This document shows, piece after piece, positions 1-9,093 of a stretch of DNA of 64,000 nucleotides (position 1 is the first letter of the stretch; each line of letters opens with the position of its first letter). A model generated the notes under the pieces. That model was given only the letters and a program-made list of their open reading frames with translations, did not search any database and was not told where the DNA came from. A program made the translations under genes and the position numbers. Source of the DNA: Chloroflexota bacterium (GTDB lineage: Bacteria; Chloroflexota; Anaerolineae; J036; Brachytrichaceae); contig JAJYKL010000004.1 in the NCBI GenBank assembly GCA_021788625.1, positions 1 to 64,000 of the forward strand, read 5' to 3'.

Positions 1-176
1 GATTGACCATGGCCTGTTCAATTCAACCTACGATGACATAGAAATCACGACTGGTTGATAGCAGGACACGGAAATGCGCACGGAATAACCGATCAATGAG
101 GCGATGACGTTATCGCAAATGCACCGAAAGCGCCTGCCACATGCCATGATGCATGGCGTCAAGCTCTGGCGCCGAC
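1..176. other. left-edge region without a recognised gene
   Basis: No convincing reading frame, RNA or repeat is visible here. It lies downstream of the leftward phosphorylase-like gene, so it may hold that gene's 3' end region, but I see no terminator hairpin. Confidence 0.3.
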
Positions 177-986
177 CTACAGGCTCAAACAGGCTTCGGT
201 CGTCAACCAGAACACCTTCTCGCGTACGGAAGCTCGCCTATCCCAACGGCGCGAATCCCACTCGCTGCCGCTGATGTCATCGCCACCATAGAGAAGCTGA
301 CCGAATGGCACACCACGATACCGTGCCACGGCGAAGAACGCAGCCGCTTCCATTTCCACCGTCAGACAACCTTCTGATCGTCGCTGTCTGATCCTGGCAG
401 GTGTCTCGCGATAGAACGCATCGGTGGTCCATGTCTTGGTGACGATGTAGCTTAGGCCACTGGCGCTCAATACCTTCTGGATGGCAGCCACCGCCTCGGG
501 AGCTGCGTCCACTTCGCGTGAGGGTGGCAAATAGTGATAACTGGTTCCTTCGTCTCGCACGGCGGTAGCAGGGATGATGAGACGTCCAACGGAGATCTGC
601 CGGTCCAATACGCCTGCACCACCGCAGGCACAGAACTTACGGCAGCCCCACGCGATGATCTCCTCCAGGAACGCCGCAGCCATCGGCGCGCCGATGCCGG
701 GATGCAGAAGCGCTACACGCTGCCCGTTGTATTCGAACTCATACACGGGATGTTTTCCCATCTCACTGTGCAGGTCAGCGATGTGTTTGAGCCGTTGCTC
801 AGCGAGTAGCTTTTCGATCACGTCCTGGAAAAAACACAACACGCAGTGCTGAGGGATGTCGATGGGCTGGACCATGCGGTGTGGATCAATGATCGCATCC
901 GGTGACGGGTCGTACTCCAGGATGGGGTAGGGCTGGGGCTGATAGGCAGGTGCAGCCGAAACTGGTTGTGGCGCGATATCACTCAT
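177..986 (-). CDS. nucleoside phosphorylase family protein (uridine/purine phosphorylase-like)
   Basis: Resembles the PNP/UDP-phosphorylase superfamily, which cleaves nucleosides with phosphate in the cytoplasm. Visible features are the glycine-rich stretch HPGIGAPMAA followed by CGGAGVLD, a late TVEMEAAAFF motif (the Met-Glu segment that contacts the ribose) and a final segment with GGDD. The protein is about 269 residues, close to family length, after a proline-rich N-terminal tail of roughly 40 residues that belongs to no domain. No start has a strong ribosome site; the ATG at 986 is preferred over upstream GTG (1022) and ATG (1013). The substrate cannot be told from sequence; a uridine phosphorylase-like role is the best guess. 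Confidence 0.75.
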   Translation of the reverse strand: MSDIAPQPVSAAPAYQPQPYPILEYDPSPDAIIDPHRMVQPIDIPQHCVLCFFQDVIEKLLAEQRLKHIADLHSEMGKHPVYEFEYNGQRVALLHPGIGAPMAAAFLEEIIAWGCRKFCACGGAGVLDRQISVGRLIIPATAVRDEGTSYHYLPPSREVDAAPEAVAAIQKVLSASGLSYIVTKTWTTDAFYRETPARIRQRRSEGCLTVEMEAAAFFAVARYRGVPFGQLLYGGDDISGSEWDSRRWDRRASVREKVFWLTTEACLSL

Positions 987-1131
987 CAGGGTAATGATAG
1001 GCGAATATTGCATGGGCGGCACGATGCAGCGCGCGGCACACCTGCCTGGAAATCAACGACGTGACATGCCGTGAGCCAGAGCGGCTTGCAGGCAACAACA
1101 AGGTTCCCGGCAGTCATGGTGAGGCGGTCGT

Positions 1132-1246
1132 CCTTCGACAAGCTCAGGATGTACCCTTCGACAAGCTCAGGATGTACCCTTCGACAAGCTCAGGATGTAC
1201 CCTTCGACAGGCTCAGGATGTACCCTTCGACAGGCTCAGGATAAAA
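1132..1246. repeat. five tandem 23-bp units of a CTTCGACAAGCTCAGG repeat
   Basis: Five head-to-tail 23-bp units start at 1132, 1155, 1178, 1201 and 1224. Units 1-3 are identical; units 4 and 5 change CAAG to CAGG, and unit 5 ends in AAAA instead of GTAC. The core CCTTCGACAAGCTCAGG recurs once, inverted, at 22433-22449. The array fills the gap between the 3' end of valS and the 5' end of the phosphorylase-like gene, both leftward. Similar words are scattered through genomes of several phyla; no function is established to my knowledge. Confidence 0.9.
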
Positions 1247-1282
1247 GCCCAATACCTTGTGGTCAATCGCAAGCGGCTCTAA

Positions 1283-4105
1283 TCAGGTACCCTGCAACTG
1301 GCTCAAGCGCTGCTGGATCTGCTCGCGCCGGCTGGTTGCGTCAGCCAGCTTAACGCGTTCTTTTTCGACCAATGCAGCAGGTGCACGCCTGGCGAAGTCA
1401 CCGTGCAACAGGGTTTCGCTCCTGGCAATCACCTTACCGAGATCATCCAGCTCAGCTTGCAGGCGCTGTCGCTCCTGATCCAGGTCGACCAGACCGGACA
1501 AAGGCAGATAAACCGTAGCCTCGTTCATCACCAATGTGACACATTTGTCGGAGGGTACGGGCAGAGTCTCAGCTATAGTCAGGCGGCTATCATCCACGCG
1601 AGCCAGTGCTGCGATTACCTTGCGCTGGGTATTAAAAGCATCCGCCTGCTGCCCTGCGTTGATCAGAGCCGGGATATGTCGTTCAACCGCCACTTTATAC
1701 TCGGCGCGCGCATTGCGGATGGAGCGAATGACCTCCTGCAGTGGAGGCATTTCTCGCAGCGCGCTGGCATAGGCGGCTTCGGTCGGGTCCAACTCCACAA
1801 TGGGGTAAGCTGCCATCATCACGGCCGGATAGTCGAAGTCTGGTAGCGCGAGGGCTGGATCGCGCTGGGCAAGCATTAACGCTGCCTGCTTAAGATGCTG
1901 CCATAGCTCCTCGGTGACGTACGGCATAAACGGATGCAACATTCGCAGGACCAGGTCCGTGGTCCGAACCAACGTTTCGACGGTTTGAGGCGTGTTCTGA
2001 AGTTTTGATAGTTCCAGATACCAGTCGCATACGTCACCCCAGGCAAAATCATAAAGGACACGCCCTGCTTCGTTGTACTGGAAGCCATCCATCAATGCAC
2101 GAACCTCGTGAATCACTTCGCTACAGCGTGCCAGGATCCACCGATCGGAAAGACTGTAGCCAGTCTCAGCGGCTTCGGGAGTGCCGGATGCCGGTTGAGG
2201 CGACCATGCTTCCACTTTACCCAGCACGTAGCGAACTGCATTCCATAGTTTGTTGGCAAAGTTACGTGCACCTTCGATGCGATCCACCTGCTTCCTGCCG
2301 GCGACGATCTTCACGTCGATCTTAATATCGCCACCCGGGGAACCAGCTGTAATCAGGAAGAATCGCAGGGCATCGGTGCCGTAGGTGGCGATCAGATCAA
2401 GCGGGTCCACTACCTTATCCGGTCTGGACTTGGACATTTTTTCGCCATCGGCAGTGCGAATCAAGCCATGCAGGTATACCGTCTGGAATGGCGGTTTATC
2501 GGTCATCTCCAGGCCCAACATGATCATGCGCGCCACCCAGAAGAAAATAATGTCGTAACCGGTTTCCAGCATGGTGGTGGGGTAGTACTTCTGAAAATCC
2601 TGCGTATCGTCAGGCCAGCCCAATGTGCTGAACGGCCACAACCCCGACGAGAACCATGTATCCAACACATCGGGGTCCTGGGTCAACTGCACCGCGTCGC
2701 CATAATCAACGCGTGCCTGCTGGTATGCATCGAACTCATTCATGGCACAGTATTGACCCGGTTTGCCAGCTTCAGGCTTGTCCGGATACCAGATAGGAAT
2801 CTGGTGACCCCACCACAACTGACGGCTGATGCACCAGTCGCGGATGTTTTCGAGCCAGTGGTAATACACCCTTTCGAAGCGATCCGGTACGATGCGGATC
2901 TGCCCGTCGCGTACTGCCTGCATGGCGGCGTCGGCCATGCTTCTCATATTGCAGAACCACTGCGTGCTGACGCGCGGCTCGATGATGGCGTGGCTGCGCT
3001 GCCCGCGTCCCAACCGTACACGGTAATCTTCCACCTTCACCAGCAGGCCTTCTTTGCGCAGGTCTTCCACGATACGCTTGCGACACTCGAAGCGATCCAA
3101 TCCCGTATAGGGACCCGCGTTTTCATTCATGCGCGCTGTGGCATCCATCACCTCTATCATGGGCAGACGATGGCGTTTACCGACCTCGTAATCGTTAAAG
3201 TCGTGTGCAGGGGTGACCTTGACGGCGCCCGTGCCGAAGCCTGCTTCCACCGATGGATCAGAAATAATGGGAATGATGCGATCTACTGCAGGAACCACTG
3301 CATCGCAAGCCACGAGATATGTATAGCGGTCATCCTCAGGTTGCACCGCTATGGCCGTATCGCCGAGCAGCGTCTCGGGGCGCGTAGTCGCCACACTGAT
3401 CCACTCCGTTGCTCCTTCGGCCCATTGACCACTGCCCCAAGCGTATTTTGGTCCTTCCCAGCGGTTGGTAATCAGGGGATAGCGGATCGTCCACATGAAA
3501 CCGGGTTCACCGTCTTCTTCGGTCTCCACTTCCAGGTCCGAGACGCCCGTGAGTTGCGCGGGATCCCAGTTCACCATGCGCGTGTCTTTGTATATCAAGC
3601 CTTTGTCATACAGACGCTTGAAGGCGGTCAAAACGGCGTGGCTAAGTCCTTCATCGAGGGTGAATCGCTCGCGAGACCAATCGGCCGAGATGCCCAGTTT
3701 CTTTTGCTGGCGGGTGATCACTTCATGTGAGTACTCCTTCCAATCCCACACCTCTTCCACAAATGCGCTGCGAGCCATGTCCTGGCGGCGCTGACCCCGC
3801 TTCTGCAGCTCCTTCTCCACCACACTTTGTGTAGCAATGCCAGCATGATCGGTGCCGGGGACATATAGGGTGCGCGCACCCTTCATGCGGTAATAGCGCA
3901 CCATCAGATCCTCGATGGCCGATGTCAAGGCGTGGCCCATGTGCAGGGTACCGGTTACATTAGGCGGAGGGATGGTAATGACGAACGGCGGCTCGTCAGT
4001 CAGATAGAGCTGACGCTCTGGCTTGAAGAATCCATTTTTCTCCCACCACTCGTATAAACGATCCTCCACCGACTGTGGATCATATGCTTTTGGAAGTTGC
4101 ATCAT
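1283..4105 (-). CDS. valS: valine--tRNA ligase
   Basis: Class I aminoacyl-tRNA synthetase that charges tRNA-Val in the cytoplasm. The protein has 940 residues, normal for ValRS. The HIGH-type motif HMGH is at residues 55-58 and KMSKS at 556-560. Between them lies the inserted editing domain that hydrolyses mischarged Thr-tRNA (TTRPETLLGDT near 240-250, HDFNDYEVG near 301-309). The C-terminus ends in a ValRS-type coiled coil (around LVDLDQERQRLQAELDDL). The start at 4105 (ATGATG) was chosen over 4141 because GAGGA sits about 10 bases upstream and the T-box leader runs up to this point. Expression is probably controlled by that leader. Confidence 0.97.
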   Translation of the reverse strand: MMQLPKAYDPQSVEDRLYEWWEKNGFFKPERQLYLTDEPPFVITIPPPNVTGTLHMGHALTSAIEDLMVRYYRMKGARTLYVPGTDHAGIATQSVVEKELQKRGQRRQDMARSAFVEEVWDWKEYSHEVITRQQKKLGISADWSRERFTLDEGLSHAVLTAFKRLYDKGLIYKDTRMVNWDPAQLTGVSDLEVETEEDGEPGFMWTIRYPLITNRWEGPKYAWGSGQWAEGATEWISVATTRPETLLGDTAIAVQPEDDRYTYLVACDAVVPAVDRIIPIISDPSVEAGFGTGAVKVTPAHDFNDYEVGKRHRLPMIEVMDATARMNENAGPYTGLDRFECRKRIVEDLRKEGLLVKVEDYRVRLGRGQRSHAIIEPRVSTQWFCNMRSMADAAMQAVRDGQIRIVPDRFERVYYHWLENIRDWCISRQLWWGHQIPIWYPDKPEAGKPGQYCAMNEFDAYQQARVDYGDAVQLTQDPDVLDTWFSSGLWPFSTLGWPDDTQDFQKYYPTTMLETGYDIIFFWVARMIMLGLEMTDKPPFQTVYLHGLIRTADGEKMSKSRPDKVVDPLDLIATYGTDALRFFLITAGSPGGDIKIDVKIVAGRKQVDRIEGARNFANKLWNAVRYVLGKVEAWSPQPASGTPEAAETGYSLSDRWILARCSEVIHEVRALMDGFQYNEAGRVLYDFAWGDVCDWYLELSKLQNTPQTVETLVRTTDLVLRMLHPFMPYVTEELWQHLKQAALMLAQRDPALALPDFDYPAVMMAAYPIVELDPTEAAYASALREMPPLQEVIRSIRNARAEYKVAVERHIPALINAGQQADAFNTQRKVIAALARVDDSRLTIAETLPVPSDKCVTLVMNEATVYLPLSGLVDLDQERQRLQAELDDLGKVIARSETLLHGDFARRAPAALVEKERVKLADATSRREQIQQRLSQLQGT

Positions 4106-4207
4106 GCTTCTCTTTTCCTCACCGGTCATTCGAGGTTTCAATATGGAACCTGAAGATAACGGATGTCGCTATAGGTCCAAAAACTCGACTCCAGAACCTG
4201 CAATCCC

Positions 4208-4250
4208 GATAAAAAAGCCCTCTCGTCCATCTATCGGACGAGAGGGCTTC
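4208..4250 (-). terminator. attenuator terminator of the valS T-box
   Basis: On the minus strand a near-perfect stem, GCCCTCTCGTCCGAT with complementary ATGGACGAGAGGGC, is followed by TTTTTT. It overlaps the antiterminator sequence, as expected for transcriptional T-box control. Confidence 0.9.
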
Positions 4251-4500
4251 AATTCCCTCACGCGGTACCACCGAATTTTACCCGCACCGAATGAATACGG
4301 CACAGGCACACTCAACGCAATAACGGGCGTTCCCGAGCCAGGCTGAATAGAACCGTCCGCTGACCTAAACCTTTCACCTGGCTGACTCACAAGCGACCTT
4401 CGGCAGCTGCGTTCCTGCACAGGCTCTCAATCTTTGACCTGCGCTCCCTGTCGGCGCTGTATCCCAGCGGATACACACCGCCTACTCCTCTTGGTCGGCG
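4214..4500 (-). promoter_or_regulatory. T-box riboswitch leader of valS, GUC (Val) specifier
   Basis: Read on the minus strand, the leader has an AGTA motif near the base of Stem I (around 4484), a distal stem-loop with GATTG and GAGAG elements, and a specifier loop with GTC at 4397-4395 followed by a TGAG element. It ends with the conserved T-box GGTGGTACCGCG (about 4282-4261), which pairs with the uncharged tRNA acceptor end. Immediately after comes a GC-rich hairpin with a run of six T (4250-4214), the terminator alternative. By known T-box behaviour, uncharged tRNA-Val would stabilise the antiterminator and switch on valS. The specifier agrees with the downstream gene. Confidence 0.93.
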
Positions 4501-4525
4501 TCTCTTACTATTTAGTTGTGATGTC

Positions 4526-4531
4526 ATTATA
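4526..4531 (-). promoter_or_regulatory. probable -10 box of the valS leader promoter
   Basis: A perfect TATAAT lies on the minus strand just upstream of the T-box Stem I. The -35 region is weak by eye. Initiation a few bases downstream, near 4518, would give a leader of about 410 bases. Confidence 0.5.
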
Positions 4532-4573
4532 TCTGAAACGTAATCTTATAGGCTGAATCTACAATGAAACTAT

Positions 4574-5779
4574 ATGAATATCGCGTGGCTCTTCGTGTCA
4601 ATACTGCTTATCCTGTGCCTCGCCTTACTTTGGTGGAATCGCAAGCTGGGTCGGGACAATATCGCGCTTCAGAATGCCATACGCCAGGCGCGCGAACAGG
4701 CAGCTCAATCCGACTCGCAGGTCGAACTCGAACGTCGCATGCGGGATACTCTCATTGAGACGCTGGTTGATCCTGTCTTCTTCCTGGATGCGGATCGCAA
4801 TATTACCTATTGCAATACAGCGGCCTGGCAATTGACGCATGGCTCGGCTCAACCTGGACGCAGCCTGATGGAAGCCATGCGCTCCTACGAACTGGACAAA
4901 TATGTCGAGGATACATTGGATGGCCGTAGCGACCTACAACATGAAATCAACGTCGAAGAGAGGTTGTATCGAGTTCACACGGGAATATTGAACAGCGGCG
5001 CCGCGCCCGGTGCCGTGCAAGGAGCGGTGTTGATTCTACGCGATGTAAGTGACCTGCAGCGACTAGGCCGGGCACGACGGGACTTCGTAGCCAATATCTC
5101 ACATGAGCTACGTACGCCACTGACTACCATCCGGCTCCTCATTGACACACTGCGCATGGATGGCAATTTGGATGCGGCTCAAAACAGCAGGCATCTTGAC
5201 CAGATCAGTACACAGGTGGATGCGCTAACGCAGCTTGCACAGGAAATGTACGATTTATCACAAATCGAATCCGGCCAGATGCCCATGCGCATGGTCAAGA
5301 CACCACTTCATGACCTTGTTGAGAGCGTTATGATGCGCCTTACACCACAGGCCGAGCGCGCAGGTACGATTCTTACGAACGAGATCACCGCGGATGTAAC
5401 CGCTCTGGTGGACCCAGAGCAGATCAGTCGAGTCATCTCAAATCTATTACACAACGCGATCAAGTTCGCGCCTGGCGGTAGCGTTAATGTTTTCATGGCT
5501 ACTAAAACTGCTTCACCAGTAATCACAGAGGACACCGGTGCTACGGCAGAATACCTGACTGTGGCTGTACGCGATACGGGAGTGGGTATTGCCAGGACCG
5601 ATCTACCACGCATCTTCGAACGTTTCTATAAAGCCAACCGGCCTCGCGGGCAACGTGGCACCGGTTTGGGTCTGGCGATTGCCAAGCACATCGTCGAAGC
5701 GCATGGCGGTTCGATCTGGGTTGAGAGTGTGGAGGGCCATGGAGCGACGTTCTATTTTACGGTTCCACGCGAGGGATAA
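4574..5779 (+). CDS. PhoR-like sensor histidine kinase, orphan
   Basis: Membrane sensor kinase of 401 residues that should autophosphorylate on His and pass phosphate to a response regulator. One transmembrane helix lies at residues 4-20, then a short coiled coil, a PAS domain (about 55-155), a HisKA domain with H-box SHELRTPL (His177) and a HATPase domain with N-box (NLLHNAIKF), G1 (DTGVGI), F-box (FERFYK) and G2 (GTGLGLAIAK). PAS plus one N-terminal helix is the PhoR/WalK-like layout. No intact response regulator lies beside it, so its partner is elsewhere. An ATG at 4564 is out of frame. Confidence 0.92.
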   Translation: MNIAWLFVSILLILCLALLWWNRKLGRDNIALQNAIRQAREQAAQSDSQVELERRMRDTLIETLVDPVFFLDADRNITYCNTAAWQLTHGSAQPGRSLMEAMRSYELDKYVEDTLDGRSDLQHEINVEERLYRVHTGILNSGAAPGAVQGAVLILRDVSDLQRLGRARRDFVANISHELRTPLTTIRLLIDTLRMDGNLDAAQNSRHLDQISTQVDALTQLAQEMYDLSQIESGQMPMRMVKTPLHDLVESVMMRLTPQAERAGTILTNEITADVTALVDPEQISRVISNLLHNAIKFAPGGSVNVFMATKTASPVITEDTGATAEYLTVAVRDTGVGIARTDLPRIFERFYKANRPRGQRGTGLGLAIAKHIVEAHGGSIWVESVEGHGATFYFTVPREG

Positions 5780-5813
5780 CGGCAGGTAAATGTCCCGTCA
5801 GCGAGTCTTACAC

Positions 5814-5850
5814 AAAAAACAACCCTGGTTTCATCTAGAAACCAGGGTTG
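5814..5850 (-). terminator. intrinsic terminator of the 5888-6394 lipoprotein gene
   Basis: A perfect 12-bp stem (5820-5831 with 5839-5850) and 7-base loop, followed on the minus strand by GTTTTTTG. On the plus strand no T-run follows, so it mainly serves the leftward gene, though the hairpin may also act on the kinase transcript. Confidence 0.85.
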
Positions 5851-5887
5851 CCTTGTCAGCTGATCTGATAATCTAGAAACGCAAACT

Positions 5888-6394
5888 CTACTGAGGTTTT
5901 GGCGTCGGCGTAGGGGTAATGTCGATCCGCACGTAGAAGATCTGGGTCTGTTTGGTCTTATCGTCCTGGGCGACGATGATGGCCAGTCCGGTGTCTTTGC
6001 CAGCTTCCGTCTTGCCGAAGAAACAAAATGCGCCAGCACCTTGTACTGTGGAAGTGGCATCAGTGCTGCTGCCCGTGCAGCCACCTGTCTCTGTCGTGTT
6101 CCACCCACTGGCCTTCATGCGATCAACCGTATAGAAGTTTTGGACATCTTGAGCAGTGTGGTTCGTAGTAAAAGCAATGAACTCCAGTTTACCCTGGAAG
6201 ATGGCTTGGACGGCAATTTTGGCAGCCAGGGGAAGATCAATATTGGCTTTGGTAGCTCCCGCAAAGGGCGGTACGTCGGACCATAAGCTGCCCACTGTAC
6301 CCGCGCTTCCTCCGGTCAGGATGTTTAGGGCGCCACATGCCATTGTCAGAAACATCGCCACAGTCAACAATACAGCAATCGTCTTCCTTTTCAT
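5888..6394 (-). CDS. small secreted lipoprotein of unknown function
   Basis: About 168 residues. The N-terminus is a lipoprotein signal: Lys/Arg start, hydrophobic core and lipobox LTMAC, with lipidated Cys near residue 20. The mature part has a mixed alpha/beta look with two Cys in GGCTGSS and GAFCFFG that could form a disulfide, and ends in a TPTPTPKP tail. The start at 6394 has a strong GGAGGG site; the longer frame to 6418 is less likely. It is divergent from the S41 protease gene and has its own terminator. I do not recognise the domain. Confidence 0.75.
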   Translation of the reverse strand: MKRKTIAVLLTVAMFLTMACGALNILTGGSAGTVGSLWSDVPPFAGATKANIDLPLAAKIAVQAIFQGKLEFIAFTTNHTAQDVQNFYTVDRMKASGWNTTETGGCTGSSTDATSTVQGAGAFCFFGKTEAGKDTGLAIIVAQDDKTKQTQIFYVRIDITPTPTPKPQ

Positions 6395-6510
6395 CGCAAT
6401 ACCCTCCTGGAACAACATGGCGTAAACAGGTATATGGTACCATCGAAAAACACCAATCTGGTGATCCTTTCCGACCGCACGTTGATAGAAAAGCCTATAT
6501 CAGACACGTT

Positions 6511-8103
6511 ATGACAGAAAGCAGCTCGCAATCCAATACAGACCTCCAGCATGTGGCAACAAATGACGAAACGCACGGCCGTGCGCGTATTATGTTGCAA
6601 CTGCCAGTCAGCATTGGTGTATTTGCCTGCATTCTTATGTGCATAACCATAGTATTGGTATTTTATGCACGATCACTTGCACCAACCATTAATGGCCCAC
6701 AGCGAAAGACCGTCACGACTGCCGCTGTGATGGCATCTCCACCAGGTTATGTCGAGCCAACCTTGATTCAAAGCCAAACTGCCATACCGGTATCCAACCC
6801 TGGCGTGACCTCATCAGCGAACGCCATCAGCGACATAAAACATACCATTACACCAGTGGTGGTTTTTAGCGCAACGAGCCCTGCCACGTTTGATGCAGGA
6901 ACGGCCCCCGTGAAACCGGCCAACTCCATCCCGGTGACAATAAACACGGACGCACAAGATACAGCCTCTCAATTGCGTATCTTTGATGATTTATGGCAAA
7001 TCGTTAACGATGATTACCTTTACACCAACTTTAACGGTCTGGACTGGCCAGAGGTGCAAATCTCAACTGAAAAACAAATCCGCGCTGGTATGACATTCAC
7101 CCAGTTTTATCGACTTATGGACAGCGTTATGACCAGTCTGAATGATGGGCATTCATACTTCCTATCTCCTCAACAGGCGAAAGATGAAGAGAAGGATTAT
7201 CAGGGCAGTGGAGAGTATGTGGGCATTGGTGTAATAACCGATATCAATAAGCAAAAACAATACGCTTACGTCTTGCAGGTATTGCCCAACAGTCCGGCGC
7301 AACGGGCAGGCATCCGAGCGCATGACCACATCATCGCCATTAATGAGCAGCCATCTGTCGATGCTCAAGGCCAGACCTATATCGCATTGTTGCGTGGTTT
7401 GGTAGGAACGAGCGTCACCGTTACAGTGCAGACGCCGGGCGCCACCCCGCGCGACCTGGTCATGCTACGCGAAAACCTGCCCACACAAGATCCAGTCGAG
7501 TATCGTATCCTGACTGACACGAGCCGCATCGGCTATATATTGATCCCCACCTTTTTTGAAGAGACCATGGCAGACCAGGTGCGCACAGCACTGAATGCAC
7601 TAAGCAAGGGAGGTCTTCTCAAAGGGCTGATTATTGACATGCGCATCAATAACGGAGGTTCTTATCCGGTTCTTCTGACCAGCCTGGGCTTCTTCACCGG
7701 CGGAACAATCGGTTATATGGAGGACCGTCACGGTGTGCGGCTGGCGGTCACACCACCCACGGAGCATACTGGCAACCTACTGAAGGTTCCGCTGGTGGTG
7801 CTCATTGGACCCGCGACGGAATCCTATGCTGAGGTATTTGCCGGGGCTTTACAGGCTAATGGCCGCGCCAGCCTGGTCGGTCAGAAGTCAGCGGGTAATA
7901 TCGAAACGCTTCACGGGTACGATTTTGAGGATGGCTCCGAAGCGTGGATTGCTGAGGAGACGTTTCATCTCCCCAATGGAGGTAATTGGGAAGGCAAAGG
8001 CCTGACGCCGGACATCATCGTGGACCGTAATTGGGACGACTATCCATCCAACCAGGACCCGGTTATTGCCACGGCAGTTCAGGTTATAACTGGCTCTCGC
8101 TAA
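6511..8103 (+). CDS. membrane-anchored S41 family peptidase with PDZ domain
   Basis: About 530 residues: a cytoplasmic tail, one transmembrane helix (31-52), a Thr/Ser/Pro-rich linker, an N-terminal helical domain (FDDLWQIVNDDYLY), a PDZ domain with YVGIGV and SPAQRAGI, and the S41 core. The nucleophile is probably Ser438 in PATESYAE. The FGKG lysine of classical C-terminal processing peptidases is absent: the aligned sequence is SAGN, and the nearest Lys (459) is four residues early. A His in NDGHSYF could act as base, as in nisin-resistance-type S41 enzymes; that is inference. Start 6511 avoids overlap with the divergent lipoprotein gene; a longer frame opens at 6337. It probably cleaves extracytoplasmic proteins. 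Confidence 0.87.
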   Translation: MTESSSQSNTDLQHVATNDETHGRARIMLQLPVSIGVFACILMCITIVLVFYARSLAPTINGPQRKTVTTAAVMASPPGYVEPTLIQSQTAIPVSNPGVTSSANAISDIKHTITPVVVFSATSPATFDAGTAPVKPANSIPVTINTDAQDTASQLRIFDDLWQIVNDDYLYTNFNGLDWPEVQISTEKQIRAGMTFTQFYRLMDSVMTSLNDGHSYFLSPQQAKDEEKDYQGSGEYVGIGVITDINKQKQYAYVLQVLPNSPAQRAGIRAHDHIIAINEQPSVDAQGQTYIALLRGLVGTSVTVTVQTPGATPRDLVMLRENLPTQDPVEYRILTDTSRIGYILIPTFFEETMADQVRTALNALSKGGLLKGLIIDMRINNGGSYPVLLTSLGFFTGGTIGYMEDRHGVRLAVTPPTEHTGNLLKVPLVVLIGPATESYAEVFAGALQANGRASLVGQKSAGNIETLHGYDFEDGSEAWIAEETFHLPNGGNWEGKGLTPDIIVDRNWDDYPSNQDPVIATAVQVITGSR

Positions 8104-8171
8104 TCGATCAACTATGCGATCGCAGCTGTTCACCATGATCGTAACGCCAATCTACATATTCCAACACAACC

Positions 8172-9053
8172 ATGATCTGTGACTATGAAGGCTCCGACTA
8201 CAAGACGCGTTTCTGGAAGAACTCGGATCGAGTTTATGAAGATGCGTGTGAACGTGTAGCATTACGCCGTCTGCTTCCACCTCACGGTAAACGCCTGGCG
8301 GACTTTGGCGCCGGGTTTGGCCGGCTGGCTGATTTATACGCCGGCTACGACGAGGTCATTTTGCTCGACTATTCCCGCTCGCTTCTGGAGGAGGCACAGG
8401 AACACTGGGGACATGACCCCCGCTTCCGCTTTGTGGCCGCCGATATCTACCACCTGCCTTTTGCAGGCGGTGTGCTGGAAGCGGCGACCATGGTGCGTGT
8501 CATTCACCACATTGCTGATGTATCCAGGGCGCTGGGCGAAATTCGGCGCGCGATTGCACCTGGAAGCCATCTGGTACTGGAGTTTGCCAACAAGCGTAAC
8601 CTGAAGGCGGTGTCACGCTTCGCGCTACGCCGGCAGGATTGGAGTCCTTTTTCGCTCGAGCCCGTGGAATTCGCCACACTGAACTTCGACTTCCACCCGC
8701 GTTGGATGCGAAGGCAGTTGGAGGCAAATGGTTTCAGGCTGCAGCGGATGCTGGCGGTGTCATACCTGCGATGGTCAGCGCTGAAACGCAGTATGCCTAT
8801 CAAGGCGATGGTGTACGTTGACGCACTCCTGCAACTGACATCACGCCTGGGTGTTCTGTCGCCGAGTGTATTTACCCTGAGCGAAAATGCAGTCGGGATG
8901 GATGATGGCCAGGAATTGAGTGGGGATGCAATCTTCCGCAGTCCCCTTTCCGGATTACCGCTGCGTCGCGACGGCGATACGCTGGTGTGCGACGCGGACG
9001 GTACGCGCTGGCACGCACAGGGAGCTTTTTATGACTTTAAGGAACCCATGTGA
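8172..9053 (+). CDS. class I SAM-dependent methyltransferase with degenerate Trm112-like tail
   Basis: 293 residues. The SAM site is DFGAGFGRL (motif I), then LLDYSRSLL, the acidic VAADIYHLPF and the post-motif HHIADVSRAL, as in Methyltransf_11 enzymes. The last 35 residues resemble a Trm112/UPF0434 ribbon (FRSPLSGLPL, LVCDADGTRW, YDF), but the usual first Cys pair is replaced by Ser, so zinc binding is probably lost. Substrate unknown. It follows the S41 gene by 68 bp on the same strand and may be co-transcribed. Confidence 0.85.
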   Translation: MICDYEGSDYKTRFWKNSDRVYEDACERVALRRLLPPHGKRLADFGAGFGRLADLYAGYDEVILLDYSRSLLEEAQEHWGHDPRFRFVAADIYHLPFAGGVLEAATMVRVIHHIADVSRALGEIRRAIAPGSHLVLEFANKRNLKAVSRFALRRQDWSPFSLEPVEFATLNFDFHPRWMRRQLEANGFRLQRMLAVSYLRWSALKRSMPIKAMVYVDALLQLTSRLGVLSPSVFTLSENAVGMDDGQELSGDAIFRSPLSGLPLRRDGDTLVCDADGTRWHAQGAFYDFKEPM

Positions 9054-9093
9054 GGTTCGCTGACAATGTCTGGGTGATGTGCTGCTGGCGGCA

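Noticed and set aside
2468..3730. 420-codon plus-strand open frame
   Set aside because: It lies entirely antisense to valS, whose motifs are unmistakable; its protein has His/Cys-rich shadow composition and no family features.
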